DNA of 64,000 bases from Bicyclus anynana. Lineage: Eukaryota > Arthropoda > Insecta > Lepidoptera > Nymphalidae. The notes beneath the pieces are model-generated. The model did no database searches, was not told where the DNA came from, and saw nothing but the letters and a program-made list of their open reading frames with translations. Below, piece by piece: positions 20,326-32,786 of this stretch (positions are counted from its first letter, which is position 1; the number at the start of each line of letters is the position of its first letter). The position numbers and the translations under genes are program-made. The DNA lies in assembly GCF_947172395.1 (NCBI RefSeq), contig NC_069083.1:14912501-14976500 (forward strand), written 5' to 3'.

Positions 20326-20635
20326 TGAGCAATATTCCAATACGCAATTGTATTACTCGTACCTACATAAAAGTTAATCGAAAACCTCCACCATTTTATT
20401 GGAAGTCGATGAAATACTAAGCTACAGAAAATTTCCGGGATTTAAGTTTTCGTTTGCAATAAATTGATATCATTTCACTGAGAGTTTAACTGTGATTAAT
20501 AGTGTGTGTACTGTGTAAATCATATTCCAGAGCTTTCTGAAATTTATGGAGCACGAACTTTCTTCGTTTACAATAGCAAGATTGAAATGAAACAATGATA
20601 TTATAATCTAGCTGTTTTTAGGGTTCCGTACCTTA

Positions 20636-20943
20636 TTATTTTTTTTATTTCTTACAAGTTAGCCCTTGACTACAGTCTCACTTGATGGTAAGAGATGATG
20701 CAATCGAAGATAGAAGCGGGCTAACTTGTTAAGCGTTGGACTAAAATCCACACCAATTTCAGTTTCTACACGACATCGTACCGGAACGCTACATCGCTTG
20801 GCGGTAGGGTGGTACCAAGGCTGAAGCCTCCCACCAGCCAGACCTGGACCAATTAAGAAAACTTAAATCAGCCCAGTCGGGGATCGAACGCAGGACTTCC
20901 GCCTTGTAAACACCTCGCATACCACTGCGCCACGGAGGCCGTC
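20636..20943 (-). mobile_element. tRNA-derived SINE (family C), full length
   Basis: Reading the minus strand, the head 'cctccgtggcgcagtggtat' (A box) and 'gttcgatccccg' (B box) precede a body ending 'gcaatcatcatctctta...'. The plus strand shows 'gttagcccttgactacagtc' and 'ggaagcgggctaactt'. Partial copies: 21628-21790, 21822-21925, 24405-24600, 37680-37870, 42212-42350, 59800-59868. Confidence 0.8.
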
Positions 20944-21627
20944 AAATATAGCTTGTATATAATTTTACGAACCTTTACACTGAGAAGTAGATTTAATGTT
21001 GCTTAGTTTTCAATTCGGAGAAGGTTTTAGCCGATAACATCCAAAAGAACAACACGAGATAAGGAAAACTTTATCCGGATTCATGAAACCTATTTAAAAG
21101 TCGTTTTCAATATAGTTTATTCAGAAAACCCTCGATAAAACTACGTAGTTGGAAATGTTTTAATAAAAATCTAGAAGCTCTCGTTTAACGCAAGCACTGT
21201 AGACATTGAAAGAGCTTCACTCTATCTGTAATTCGTTTCGTTTCGTAGCGGTTAACTCATCTTTATTGAAATTCACTTCGTTTATGTCGTCGCGACAGTT
21301 CTGAGGACTTTAAAAGGTTCGCACAGATTGTGAATTGATTGTTAATAAACGTTTAACAACCAATCCGCTCACTAATAAAAAACAAATAGATTTTGTAGTT
21401 TTATGACACATAATATATAAATATACCTAAATTAGGGTTGGTGGAGTTTTTCACAACCAGGACTGGAGGCCAGAACGAGGCAACGAGGCAGTAGAATTTT
21501 CATATGATTTTCACAGCGAAAAGGTAAGGCTATAATTTATGAACACTGCGAAAAAAGCGATTAGCCTCCCTCGCAAAGTGGTCATAAACTTGAGCCTAAA
21601 TGTGATCGCATTTAGGAGTTTTCTCTT
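20944..21627. other. Gene-free stretch
   Basis: AT-rich, no reading frame of note and no repeat I recognise apart from short simple A/T runs. Confidence 0.4.
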
Positions 21628-22335
21628 TTTTTTTTTATTCTTTACAAGTTAACCTTTGAGTACAATCTCACCTGATGGTAAGTGATGATGCAGTCTAAGA
21701 TGGAAGCGGGCTAAGTTGTTAGGAGGAGGATGAAAATCCACACTCCTTTCGGTTTCGACATCGTACCGGAATGCTAATCATCCCGTCTGGAAAGTCAGTG
21801 CGCTGCATCAAAAACAATCTGTAGTTTTTTTCCATGATACGTTAGACCTTGACTGCGATCTCACCTGATGATAAGTGACAATGCAGTCTAAGATGAAAGC
21901 GGACTGACTATCTTCAGGTACTAATTTTTACCCATAACGGTTTAACGGCCGATGGACGTTGGGGGATTCCAGCTCCTCAGGATCAAGGTTCTGGAATAGT
22001 GACCCCGCACCGGAATGCGCAGAGTTGATCGACCCCCCACTAGGTGGACCGAGGACGTCAAGCAGATTGCAGGTAGTTGCTGGATGTTTGGCTTGAGACC
22101 GTTGTGCTTTGAGGCCCATGTCCAGCAGTAGACGTCCATCGGGTAATAACGATCATGATAAATGATAACGGTTTCTACGCGGCACCGTACCAATTTTTTT
22201 AATTCTCTGCGTGTGTGAAGTCGGCCAATCCGCATTGGGTTAGCGTGGTGGACTATTGGCCTAACCCTTCTCATTCTGAGAGGAGACTCATGCTCAGCAG
22301 TGAGCTGAATATGGGTTGCTAATGATGTACCAATG
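21628..22335. repeat. Repeat cluster: two SINE C pieces, RTE LINE tail, SINE F 3' half
   Basis: SINE C pieces at 21628-21790 and 21822-21925. Minus-strand RTE tail at about 21940-22140 ('gaccccccactaggtggacc', 'gtccagcagtagacgtccat'). Plus-strand SINE F 3' half at about 22190-22335 ('ctctgcgtgtgtgaagtcgg', 'ctcattctgagaggagactc'). Confidence 0.65.
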
Positions 22336-23498
22336 TTTGATACACGTTGATACCAATATAATATTTGAAGGGAAGACCAATCCAAACAAATATTTGTCGA
22401 TCGATGATTGGATTATATTCTGATCCGGTATATCTCGAGCAAGCGACACAAAACACGCAAGGGAAGTAACGAAATTTACAAAATCTCGCTACATCCCGCA
22501 TTCATACCAAAATTTATTATCCAAAATTAGATTTCCAATAAGCCACCCTATCCTTTGACCCTTGTAAAATATATTAATAATCCATACTTCCTACAAATAT
22601 GATAATGCGAAATTTGTATTGATGGATATTTTGTTTTTCACACAAAAACACTAAATGGATTTGGCTGATATTTTAGAACAAAGATATATTATATACCCTG
22701 ACTTAATCCATGTTTTCGACGGGTTTGTGAAAATCTGAATTTCAAGCAGACGAAGTCATGAGCGTCCTCTAATAGATATATTATTTATGTGAAAGTGAGT
22801 TTGTTTGTTACACTTTCACGGCTAAATCGATTTTAAAATTCTTTTAGCAATGAAAAACAGGCTATATTTACCCGTCTGCGTCAGGAGGAGGGCACTTTAA
22901 TCTAAAAAATTAAGCCATATTAAAAATAAGGATAAAGGAAGGAGGAAGGAAGGACTTGACTTAATGGATTTATTTACTTTTTTGACATTTTTTATTGCGG
23001 AGCTTAAAACAATAAATATCTTATTACAATAAATAGAAGAGAAAGCTTATAAAAATAAATATTATATGAAAATTAAGTATTTCTAGTTAATTAACATTTT
23101 CTGCAATTCGAAAATGACAAAAAAGGAATAAAGTTGCTGGGTCAGGTCAGGATCTGGCATTCTCCTTTGACTTACTACCTGCAATAGTGCATCAAACAAA
23201 GGACCCACTTAAGCCTTCCGTACAACCTTTTGTGCCTTTATTCATCTAACAAAAGCTTTCAACAAAATGCACAATCACATTTTCTTAAATATACCTAATA
23301 TAACGACCGCTAGGGTCGCCCGCGACTTCGTCCGTCCTTAAAACTCCTTAAACCGGCCCCCTCGCAAAATCCGTTCTTAGCGGACATCTATTAACTACAA
23401 ATTCTCTGCAAAAAATTTGAACTTTTTTTTACAATATTTCATGATGTTCGCAATTATTATACATATATTTCTAAAGATTTTTCTCCTTTACTTGGCCT

Positions 23499-23544
23499 CG
23501 TTTAGTATTTTCAATCATAGCTGTATGATTGAAAATACTAAACG
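23499..23544. repeat. Perfect 21-bp hairpin with 4-nt loop
   Basis: 'cgtttagtattttcaatcata' (23499-23519), loop 'gctg', then its exact reverse complement (23524-23544). The flanks do not pair. Too short and too perfect for a typical pre-miRNA. Confidence 0.75.
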
Positions 23545-23584
23545 TTTGGCTCATCGCTGTACTTTAACGATGATTTTAAAACTC

Positions 23585-23715
23585 GTAAGTGTAAGTTTTT
23601 AATTTATATTTATCTCTCTCTATCTATATTGTGTTAGATAGAGAGAGGCGAATGTGAGAGTGTCGAGCAACGACATTATATTATACAGTCGAGTTATAAA
23701 AACGCTACAATTAAG
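23585..23715. mobile_element. Foldback MITE family I, copy 1
   Basis: 'atctctctctatct...agatagagagagg' at the centre and 'cagtcgagttataaaaacg' at the right end. Related to 35312-35465 and 36870-37025, which share the 'gtaacgatgtt...aacatcgttac' type ends. Confidence 0.6.
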
Positions 23716-24019
23716 GATAGGATAGGGGCATGAAACATTTTTAAGGTTTTTACGGATTTTTACGTGTCATCGTACCGGAACGCTAAATAGCTTGGTGCTA
23801 TTTTTTTCCGACCAACTTAACCGACCGATTTAAGAATATTAGCGATGTCTTTAAATGTGACCAAAATTCCCCTTTCGGCAGAGTTAAAAGACGGTACGAT
23901 AATAGTCAAGACAAAGTCCGAAAATCGAACCCTAGACTCCTCAGATTTAAGTCCAGCCCCGTATCCGTGTGACAATAGAGGTTTCAATTTAACCAATGTG
24001 ATAGATTGGCCAATGTGAC

Positions 24020-24120
24020 CAACATAACATGGTCATGTTAATGATCATATTAATGACCACATATATGATCATGTTAATTACCTTAATAAGGATCATATTA
24101 GTGATTATGTTAATGATGTA
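24020..24120. repeat. Degenerate short tandem repeat
   Basis: Imperfect tandem units of the type 'atgatcatgttaatg' across about 100 bp ('ggtcatgttaatgatcatat' and onward). It is palindromic because of the TGATCA cores. Confidence 0.55.
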
Positions 24121-24404
24121 CTAGGCATAATATTTGGATTTATAATACGTGTAAGGTACAAATAATTCGGCGCCAATCCTATTTATGTGCCTATATAACA
24201 TTCTTAAGCCTGCCTAAGGGCAGTTTACCATAGGCCTTGATCTTAAGGTAGAAGAAAACTTACCTCGGAATTTTTATCTATGTACCTATATCTCTGTCTA
24301 TAATATAGTTTCGAATAGTGACTAATTAATTTAATTTGCTATCATCAGCAAATTCATCATCAACTTCCGCAAAGGAACGCCTGCTTATATAACTTAATAT
24401 AGTT

Positions 24405-24600
24405 TTGAATTTGGGAGGCTTGGGCCGTGGCTAGTTATCACCCTACCGGCAAAAACGTACCGCCAAGCGATTTAGCGTTTGGGTAAGTTGTCGTGTAGAA
24501 ACTGAAAGGGTGTGGATTTTCATCCTCCTTTTAACAAGTTACACTTACCATCAGGTGAGATTGTAGTCATTGGCTAACTTGAAAAAATAAAAAAAATATT
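24405..24600 (+). mobile_element. SINE family C, plus orientation, head missing
   Basis: Reverse complement of the body at 20636-20943: 'gtgtggattttcatcctcc', 'taccatcaggtgagattgta', ending in an A-rich 'gaaaaaataaaaaaaatat' tail as expected for a SINE 3' end. Confidence 0.7.
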
Positions 24601-25439
24601 TATATTGGTATTTTTTTCATTAATTATTATCAACTGATACAAAGTCGATAATGAATTAATCGTTGTAAACGGTATAATTAATTCAACTATGTTTTTTTAA
24701 CCGACTTCTAAAAAAGGAGGAAGTTTCTCAATTTGACCGTACAATATATATATTTTTTACATCTATGAGTATAGGTACATTATAAAATCGTCCTCCACCA
24801 CGTCTGTCTGTTCGCAATGAAATGAAGACTACGGTACGGCTTTTTATGCGATTTTCATCAACAGATAGAGTGATTCATGAAAGGTTTTGGTATATAATTT
24901 GTTAAGATTTTGTGTATATTGATTGAAATATGGCGTTGTTAAGAGTCGGAAAAAATCAAGCCGCCTTGGAGCATTCGTGGACAACATGTGGAAAACGCTA
25001 CCATAACTACATGTATTGGTGGCATATTTCTCTTTTATTGATCTACAAAAAAGTCTGTGATGACTTATATCTATCTTTTAAGGATAACTTACTATACCCA
25101 TTTTATATTTTAATAAAAACCGGCCAAGTGCGTATGCGCTACTGTACCAAAATTATGTTTCTAGATCCACCATATTTTTTAAAGACCTATCCAACATACT
25201 ACATAGAAGATAAACGAGTAAAAAAATATATATCCACTTGAAATGGAGAGGAGGAGGAGATAGGAGGTATCTTTTTTTATGACTTTGAGGATTATATTTT
25301 AAGCCTTTGTCGACATTTTTAATGTACCTACATACTCATGCTGAATTACTTTCTAGTAGTAATGGTCTCTAAACCTCCTATCTCACCTATTTCCTCGTGG
25401 GCATCCGCTAATCTGTATAATAAAAATTGGAAGTAAAGT

Positions 25440-26225
25440 AAGACCATGTTGTTATGTTTATGTTTCAATGATATTTTATTTTTTTATTTTAATTGAGGTG
25501 TACAAATAAAGAATAGGAAATAAAATAAATAATCTGGTTAAAGCTAAAAGAGAAACAGTATCAAAATCGTGGGCCATAGATCTATAACGACTTGGTACTT
25601 GCTCACGATATTATCGCCATGTGGATCACCGATAGTCGTTTCAGTTTGTAGCAAAAAGCTTCGACCTATAGGTACCTTTAGAAGCTTTCACTTAACTGCT
25701 GGATCAGGGTCGCATCCAGTATGTAGTGATTCATGAGACGGCGCGTATTGTGAGGAGGTTCCTCACTCTGGAGCCCTGAGTGAGGAACCTCCGTTGCTTG
25801 GGCACTCAAATGTTCCGCAGCGATTTTTTTTAAATTATAGGAGTAACTAATATATAATATATTAAGTATTGGGAGTAAAAGTATTTGGAACGTGTAAATA
25901 GCGTAGCAGCCTGTGATACGTCCCCCTAACAGTAAGTACCATATAAGGGCAAGGCGGTGGCGGCGTGGGAGGCGGCGCCGCGAAGTCGGGTCACCCGTTT
26001 TATGGCGAGGAATATTCTTGATTGTGACCCTGTATTAAATCTCGCAGATAATGCTATAGTCTTACAGCTTTGTGTGAAATATTTATACATTTAATCACCA
26101 GTATAACCATTGCCTCGTTGGTGCAGTGAATAGGCTTTGTGGTTTCAGATGACGACGTCCTGGGTCGGCCTATGAAATACTAATATTTTGACGGCCTCAC
26201 GGGTGTGTGTTTATTAGTTACTCCT
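25440..26225. other. Gene-free stretch with a repeat M copy, a 15-bp hairpin and a GC patch
   Basis: Family M copy at about 25565-25765; perfect 15-bp inverted repeat at 25754-25768/25778-25792; GC-rich patch 25945-26000 ('ggcggtggcggcgtgggagg'); SINE family E head at about 26108-26180 ('gcctcgttggtgcagtgaat'). No supported gene. Confidence 0.5.
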
Positions 26226-28227
26226 TTACGCCGCAACTACTGAAAATATTAAGCTAAAATTTATAATGAAAATAGATTATAGCCTAGATTAACACGTAGA
26301 CTACTTTTATAGCGGAACAATCTACGGGATTTTTGAAAATCTGAATTACTTACGAAAGGCTAGAGAGACGTGTGTAACCAAAAGAAAATGGTCCAAAAAT
26401 GTATGGAGCCCAGGATCAGTCATAGTACCCTAGCAGAAATAAACGAAATTTTTTTAAACTATTTTTGATTATTCAAAACTACGAATTTACTTTAATATTT
26501 AATCTTTCGAAATAATATTTATCTTCCAAGAAATGCACCATTAATAAGGGTAATAATGGCGGATAGATAACGTTTTCAATGCAGTAATCGATTTGACGTT
26601 TGATGTCAATTGTCATCTCATAGTGGCTCTATGGGCGCCATTTTGATATAAATCAAACACTTGGGTTTTTATTTTATTTATTTATTTTTATTTTGTAGGA
26701 TTTATTCACTTTAATAAATTTTAATAAAATCCTTGTATTTTTTTGTAGACGGTGTCGCGGGCGTCAGTACAGAATACTTTAACCTAAGCAATCGGAAAAC
26801 AGAATATTGACTTAGCAATGCCTGTGTAGGAGAGCCGTAAACCAGGTCAAGTTCAAATGCTTTGTTCTCTTGGAAAGCTCTATTAGTTGATTTATCAAAG
26901 AAATCTCTGAATAAAAATTCTGTTCGTATATTTTTTATTCACAGATTGCTTGTTTATGTCGAAATTAGAATTTCTCGTTATTGGCAGTTACCTATTTATT
27001 ATTGGAAGTAGTACTAGTTACGTATATGTTAATAGTTTATAGGAAATTAAATATGTACTTTTTTAATTAAAATTCTTCTTAAAAATTCTCAAATGATTTT
27101 TGACGCTTTACAGGTTTTTAAAAAAATAGCACAGCAACCCATGACAAAAAAAGAGTAGAAAACTGTGTTATGTATTAAAATATACCTAAGCCAGCAATAT
27201 TTAGTCATAGCTTACGAGTATCTATTAGTAGTACGAAAATTATATCGCCACAATTAAATGTGTTTTTAAGTAATAATTGATTTTTCATGTAACTAATTGG
27301 TAGTAAGCTGAAATTTTGCCCATCAAAAATATAATTGTATACTTGGGTATCTACAAAATAAAATAAAATTCTATGCTATCCCTTAATAGGTACCTAACTT
27401 GGAAAATTTCCTATAACTGTAGGCGTCTCTAAGCCGTAAACAATCAAATTTAACGTTTCTTGAACAGAAGTTTCGAATTTATATAACCTAAAGTAATGCG
27501 TTAGGCGAGATTACCCCCAACTTTGTACGGTTTCGAAATCTTCGTAGGTAATAAATAATAATGGCGTCCAAGTTTCAGACAAGTCATTTGTTACAATTTA
27601 CAGTGATCTTCCTCACACCCCCTGGTGACATGTCGCACTATACTACCGCGTTTTACTTTTATAATTTGTTATTTTTGTTTATTGAGAAAGAATACAATAG
27701 GGAACTTATGCTAACTTGTCCCAACAACTATAGAAATCATGCCCACGTGGAATGGTGACAAGAATACTCGCTGCATTTCCGTCGGACAGCCAGGCTAATC
27801 ATTTGCGTTAAAAATGAGCCAGCCCTTGTCACCAGACTCCCAAGGATCTCCACGGCAACAGGAACAAATATGTAACTCTCGGTAAGAGAGGCTCTCGACT
27901 TGTGGCACTTACCGGTTTCAGTTTTTTCTGCTGCGGTTCCCGGTCTTGATTCTGTCTCTTATTTCTTGGTCTTGTTTATGAGTTAACAGCTTATAGCGGT
28001 CGATGTACTCAAGTTAAACTTGTTAGGTTGGTCCCTACCGATGGTTAAAAAAATCTCGAGTCAAGTAATTCTTTTAGCCATATTTCCTAGATCAGGGCTG
28101 GTTTTATGTTAGGCTTCGACAGTGTGTAGCTACCAATCTGTGAGTAGTATTGTCATGCGATTTAGCGCCCCTCATCACAAAAAACTAAGCTAAATCACTG
28201 AGCCTATAGAGATGAATTTATACTAAT
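26226..28227. other. Gene-free stretch
   Basis: A family B-like piece at 26225-26350 ('ccgcaactactgaaaatatt', 'taacacgtagactact'), otherwise AT-rich. No coding or RNA gene signal is seen. Confidence 0.4.
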
Positions 28228-28600
28228 ACTAGCTGAGGCCGCGCGGTTTCACCCGCGTGGTTCCCGTTCCCGTAGGAATATGGGTAAAATATATAGCCTA
28301 TAGCCTTCCTCGATGAGTGGGCTATCCAACACTGAAAGAATTTTTTAAATCGGACCAGTAGTTCTTGAGATTAGCGCGTTCAATTAAACAAACAAACTCT
28401 TCAGCTTTATAATATTAGTATAGATATGAAAGAAGTAAAGTGGTGTTGTAAGAGGTGATCTCTGGATCTACTGAACCGATTTTGAAAACTCTTTTCCTTT
28501 TGATAAAAAAAAGAAAGCCACTTTATTTTTGAGTGTCTTTGACTATATTTTATCCCCATAATCTAACGAGAACGGGAAGTACGCAGGTGAAACTAGTAGG
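28228..28600. repeat. Family A repeat (minus) abutting a divergent family A repeat (plus)
   Basis: 28228-28425 is a full reverse-orientation family A copy ('actagctgaggccgcgcggt' to 'tataatattagtatagat'). 28425-28600 is a plus-orientation divergent copy starting at the same 'tagat', so the two sit head to head. Confidence 0.75.
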
Positions 28601-29555
28601 TAGATAAATGGGACCTTGGAGAAAAACACTGGCTTTTTTTATTGTGATATGATTGACGCATAGACTATCGTTAACATCACAGAAAAAATCAACAGAAAAC
28701 GCTAAAAGCTAACGCTTATGGTTACCATGTATGTATCGCAAACAAGGTTGCGGGCTTTGCTTGGTATAGGCTTACGAAGTTTTCATAAAGCGGAGTGAAT
28801 CCTCTTGGAACGTAGGTTGATTACCTCCGTATACGATAAATTCTTAAAAGGAGACGCGAATTGCGTTTCATTTTCAGCCTACCTACTAATTTGCTTTTAT
28901 TATTTATTAAACTGGCGCCAGTCGCTTGCCTTTGATAAATACTTTGTTCAGGGATTATATTTTATGTTGTACTCGAAATTATATGCTACTTTTGGTTGTT
29001 TGTTGTTTTGAATAAACTTTAAAGAGGCTCTGCTGTCATCGACCTGCAAACAGAGATACAGTTTTTATTGTTATCAACCCATTTTACTTTATTTTTGAAA
29101 TCCGACTTATTTCTTTCGCAGACAAAAATACAAAAAAGCACGAATGGAGTTCTTTCAGTTTTTTCTTCTTCATTCTCTTTCAGATCGACTGTCTAAATAG
29201 GTGTATGTTGCCTCGCAGCATACACTATGTACGTCTCAATACTTACGCCTGAAAAGTGAAAGGTGCGTAGAATAGGTTGCGCACAAAAAACGTAACGCTG
29301 TCATTCGTTCATCGAATTTTACTTTCCATATTTTTTCATACCGGGGGCTATATATGAAAAATCGATTCTTAAGGAGTAAACTCCAAAAATTCTTATTGGT
29401 GTTGGTATAACATTATAAATAGATAGATTTTCAAGCTTACCTGATAAAATAAAACAATATCCGTTCAGTAGGTCCAAAGAATATCGTGAAGAACAGACAG
29501 CCAAGAAATTTAAACGTAGGCTTTTTTGTGTTCAATTATACAACTACCAGACGCC

Positions 29556-29695
29556 CTCTGACCTCCTTAATCCGGCCCTATCGCAAAATCCGTTCTTAAC
29601 GGATACCAACTAACTATAACCTACCACCCTATCATCTTTATATGTCGAACGGTTTTCGAGATTTCGTGATGAATGACTTTTCTTGACTTAATATT
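29556..29695 (+). repeat. Interspersed repeat family B fragment
   Basis: 'ccctatcgcaaaatccgttc', 'acggataccaactaactata', 'cgaacggttttcgagatttc'. Lies directly upstream of the RT element. Confidence 0.6.
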
Positions 29696-29719
29696 AAGAT
29701 TCTGATAAAGAATAATAAT

Positions 29720-31460
29720 TCAGATATATAATTCTGTCAACAAGGACATTCTGCTGACTCAAGCAAAATTAGAGACCCCCAAAATTTTTAAATTTCTTTG
29801 GCAATGTTACAGGTACCCCACAAAATTACTCTATAAAGACAACCTTTTGGAATCTGCAGTAGGATGTCAGCAGGGTGACCCCCTCGGACCAGTTATTTTC
29901 AGTCTCGCGATACACCCTATAATTCGGCAGCTAAATTCAAAATTAAACATGTAGTATTTAGATGATGGGACTTTAGGAGGTGATTTGGACACAATTATTA
30001 AAGACCTTTTTAAAAAATGAATTTCAATCAATTGGTTTAGAACTAAATTCCAACAAATGTGTAGTTTTTTTTAGCGATAAAATAGACCAATTTTCGGCAA
30101 TATCAAAATTCAACGTCTTAACACCCAATATTAAAATTTTAAATAAATCGAACCTGCGCCTCCTTGGGTCCCCAATTTTCGACAACGGGTTTGATCCTTT
30201 ATAGAGGAAAAGATTCAAAATTTTCATGAAGTTTCAGACAGATTATTAGAAATTACTATACAATCTGCATTTACTATTATTCGATATTGTCTTTTCGTCC
30301 CCAAATTTACGCATTGTCTAAGATCATCCCCTTTTTGGAAAAACTTGCCAGCTTTGGCACACATTGACAAAATTTTGCAAAATTCTTTATGTAAAATTTT
30401 AAATGTGGCTTTGAATGACCGAGTGTGGCTACAGGCGACTTTACCAGTACGCTTGGGCGGCATTGGCATTCGCAAAATTTCTGACGTTAGCTTACCAGCT
30501 TTCTTGTCCTCGGTCCACGCCACGGAGGAATTAACCAGGAAAATTTTAGCATCCACACTGGTTAATTTTGAAGTGTCGTATAAGACCGAGGCCATGAATG
30601 CTTGGAAAACAGCTTGTCCGAGCACTGATTTATCAAAAAATTTATTTTCCCAGAGACAGTGGGATGAGCCGCTCTGCAGACTGGTAAGAGAGGAATTTAT
30701 TAGTACCTCCTCCAACGCTGCGGAGCGTGCCTGTTTGCTGGCTGTGGGAGAATGGGAATCGGAGCTTTGGCTACAAGCAATTCCTTCGTCCAGCACTGGT
30801 ACCTTGTTGGACGACACAACTTTCCGTATCGCTACCTGCCTTCGCTTAGGCGCTCCGTGTGGTTTTCCGCATCGCTGTATCTGTGGAGAGCTAGTCGATA
30901 AACTCTGACACCACGGTCTTTCTTGCAGTAGGAGCACTGGCCGTATTCCGCGGCACGCTAGCCTGAACGACATCATACGTCGTGCTCTTGTCACCGCCGG
31001 CGTACCAGCCGTTTTAGAACCTAACGGTTTTGCGCGTGACGATGGTAAGAGACCAGACGGCATGTCTTTGATGCCATGGAAGATGGGTAGGCCTTTGGTG
31101 TGGGACGCGACTTGCGTAGACACCCTTGCGCCTTCACATCTTCCTGGCACGATGGGCTGTGCGGGCGTTGCTGCTGCATCAGCAGAGACCCTCAAGCGGC
31201 GCAAATATAGCAATCTCGTCGGAGATTACATATTTGAGCCGTTTGCGGTCGAAACACTAGGACCGTGGGGTCCGAGTAGTCCGAGTACACGCTTTCTTTA
31301 CAAAGAAATTGCAAAGCGTTTAATCGACACCTCCCGTGACCAGAAGGCTGGCCTGTATTTAGGCCAAAGAATTAGTATTGCCATACAACGTGGCAATACT
31401 GCCAGCCTTCTGGGCACTTTACCTATGATCGTCGATTCGGACGAATACTACGACGCCTGA
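29720..31460 (+). pseudogene. Decayed non-LTR-type reverse transcriptase element, copy 1
   Basis: A 5'-truncated RT remnant broken by stops and frame changes. Around 29845-29985 it reads CQQGDPLGPVIFSLAIHP and, past a stop, YLDDGTLGG, the RT active-site box. 30345-30908 is an open stretch with a thumb-like phrase LPVRLGGIGIRKISDVSLP and, near its end, Cys/His residues (PHRCICGE). After a stop it continues in another frame to 31460 with KRPDGMSLMPW, PLVWDATCVDTLAPSH, VETLGPWGPSS and GQRISIAIQRGNTASLLGTLP. The PD-x15-D spacing recalls the restriction-like endonuclease downstream of the RT in R2-type elements, but I cannot assign a clade. A second copy is at 39585-40345 on the other strand. Confidence 0.85.
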
Positions 31461-31679
31461 GCCTTTAGATATAATTTAAATTTAGTATATTTTCTTTTTA
31501 TTTTTTATAATATGTAGTTATAGATATTTAGGTACGTAGTTTTAATATTATTGTAAAACTTTATAAAATTGACTAAAAGGTTATATAAGATTCTGATTGC
31601 CCCAACTTAATTTTTATTGTTGTTTTTTTTATAAACTACAGTCACATGATTAATTCTACTCTCGTTTCTAGTACTCATA

Positions 31680-31865
31680 CTAGCAGACGCCTCCACTTCG
31701 TCCACCCTTAAACCTCCTTAATCAGGCCCTTTTACAAAATCTGTTTTTAGCGGACGTCTAGGTACTAACTATAAACTAACTCCCTGCATCTTTGTACATC
31801 AAGTGGTTTTCGAGATTTCATGGTGAGTGACCTTTCACATATAATTATTCAGATAGATATAGATT
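31680..31865 (+). repeat. Interspersed repeat family B fragment
   Basis: 'gcctccacttcgtccaccct', 'acaaaatctgtttttagcgg', 'catcaagtggttttcgagat'. Downstream of the RT element, opposite side from the 29556 copy. Confidence 0.6.
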
Positions 31866-32459
31866 TAAGTGTAACATATCCCTGACTCTCGCAGCTCCCC
31901 AGTTAATTAACTTGCCCATGTACATCCCTGTTGGCTGTTAATTTGAATTTCAAATAGATGCGCCGTTTGACATTTCTCGCGCTGTATGCGACCGAGCGCC
32001 TTGCTACGATACTAATTAACCGCAAATGGTATTAAACTTTAAAATATTGTATAAAGTATAACTTAGCTACAAACCTTATCAGACGTTTTTTAGGACATAA
32101 AAGGTGATTGCAAATATAAGAAAACTAATGTAGAACAAAGGTTATGATTCAAAACACTTGTCAGGACAACTTAATTAGCAAATCAAACTGTAACCAAAAT
32201 AAGACCCTAGAATGGCAGAGAATGACCTTGAGTGGAGTCACGTACTTGTGAACGATGTGAGTAGGGTTAAAGGATCCTTTGACTGATATCAAACACTCCC
32301 CTTTTCCACTCAAGTCACTCTCCCCGACTATCCTAAGTAACCCATAAAGAATTACACAACAAGAGATGTGGACGGTTCGAACGCCACGAGCACACTGAAG
32401 CCAACACGAGATCGAGCGACGTCATATCCGTCACAGACTACTATTTCCAACACGAAACG

Positions 32460-32632
32460 GCGATAACAGACGATAGACGTCCACTGCTGGACATATGCCA
32501 CTTGCATGGACCTCCAAGCACAACGGTCTCGTGCCGCCAGCATCCAGCGGCTCCCTGTAACCCGCTTGATATCCTCGGTCCACCTAGTGGGAGGTTGACC
32601 AACACTGCGCTTTCCGGTGCGGGGTCGCCGCA
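32460..32632 (-). mobile_element. RTE-type LINE C-terminal fragment (family H)
   Basis: Minus-strand frame reads RRPRTGKRSVGQPPTRWTED, then IKRVTGSRWM and AYVQQWTS, the recognisable extreme C-terminus of RTE-clade reverse transcriptases. It is followed at 32628-32786 by a family B tail ending 'gaacgaagtcgcgtccgctagt'. Confidence 0.75.
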
Positions 32633-32786
32633 ACTACTGAACCGATTTGGCTTAAATTTAAAACGAAGATATATAATACCCTGGATTAACACATAGGCTA
32701 CTTTTTTTCCCGAAAAAAGCCATGGTCTTTGCGAGATTTGCAAAAAACTGAATTACACGCGAACGAAGTCGCGTCCGCTAGTAATA

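Noticed and set aside
20880..20943. Possible tRNA gene on the minus strand
   Set aside because: Head of SINE family C, with several headless copies of the same body in the window.
21942..22385. 147-codon minus-strand frame
   Set aside because: Spans SINE F and RTE LINE pieces in a repeat cluster; the frame is incidental.
30224..31213. 329-codon open frame on the minus strand, the longest in the window
   Set aside because: It is antisense to the RT element and has no recognisable motif; the plus-strand frames carry the RT signature phrases.
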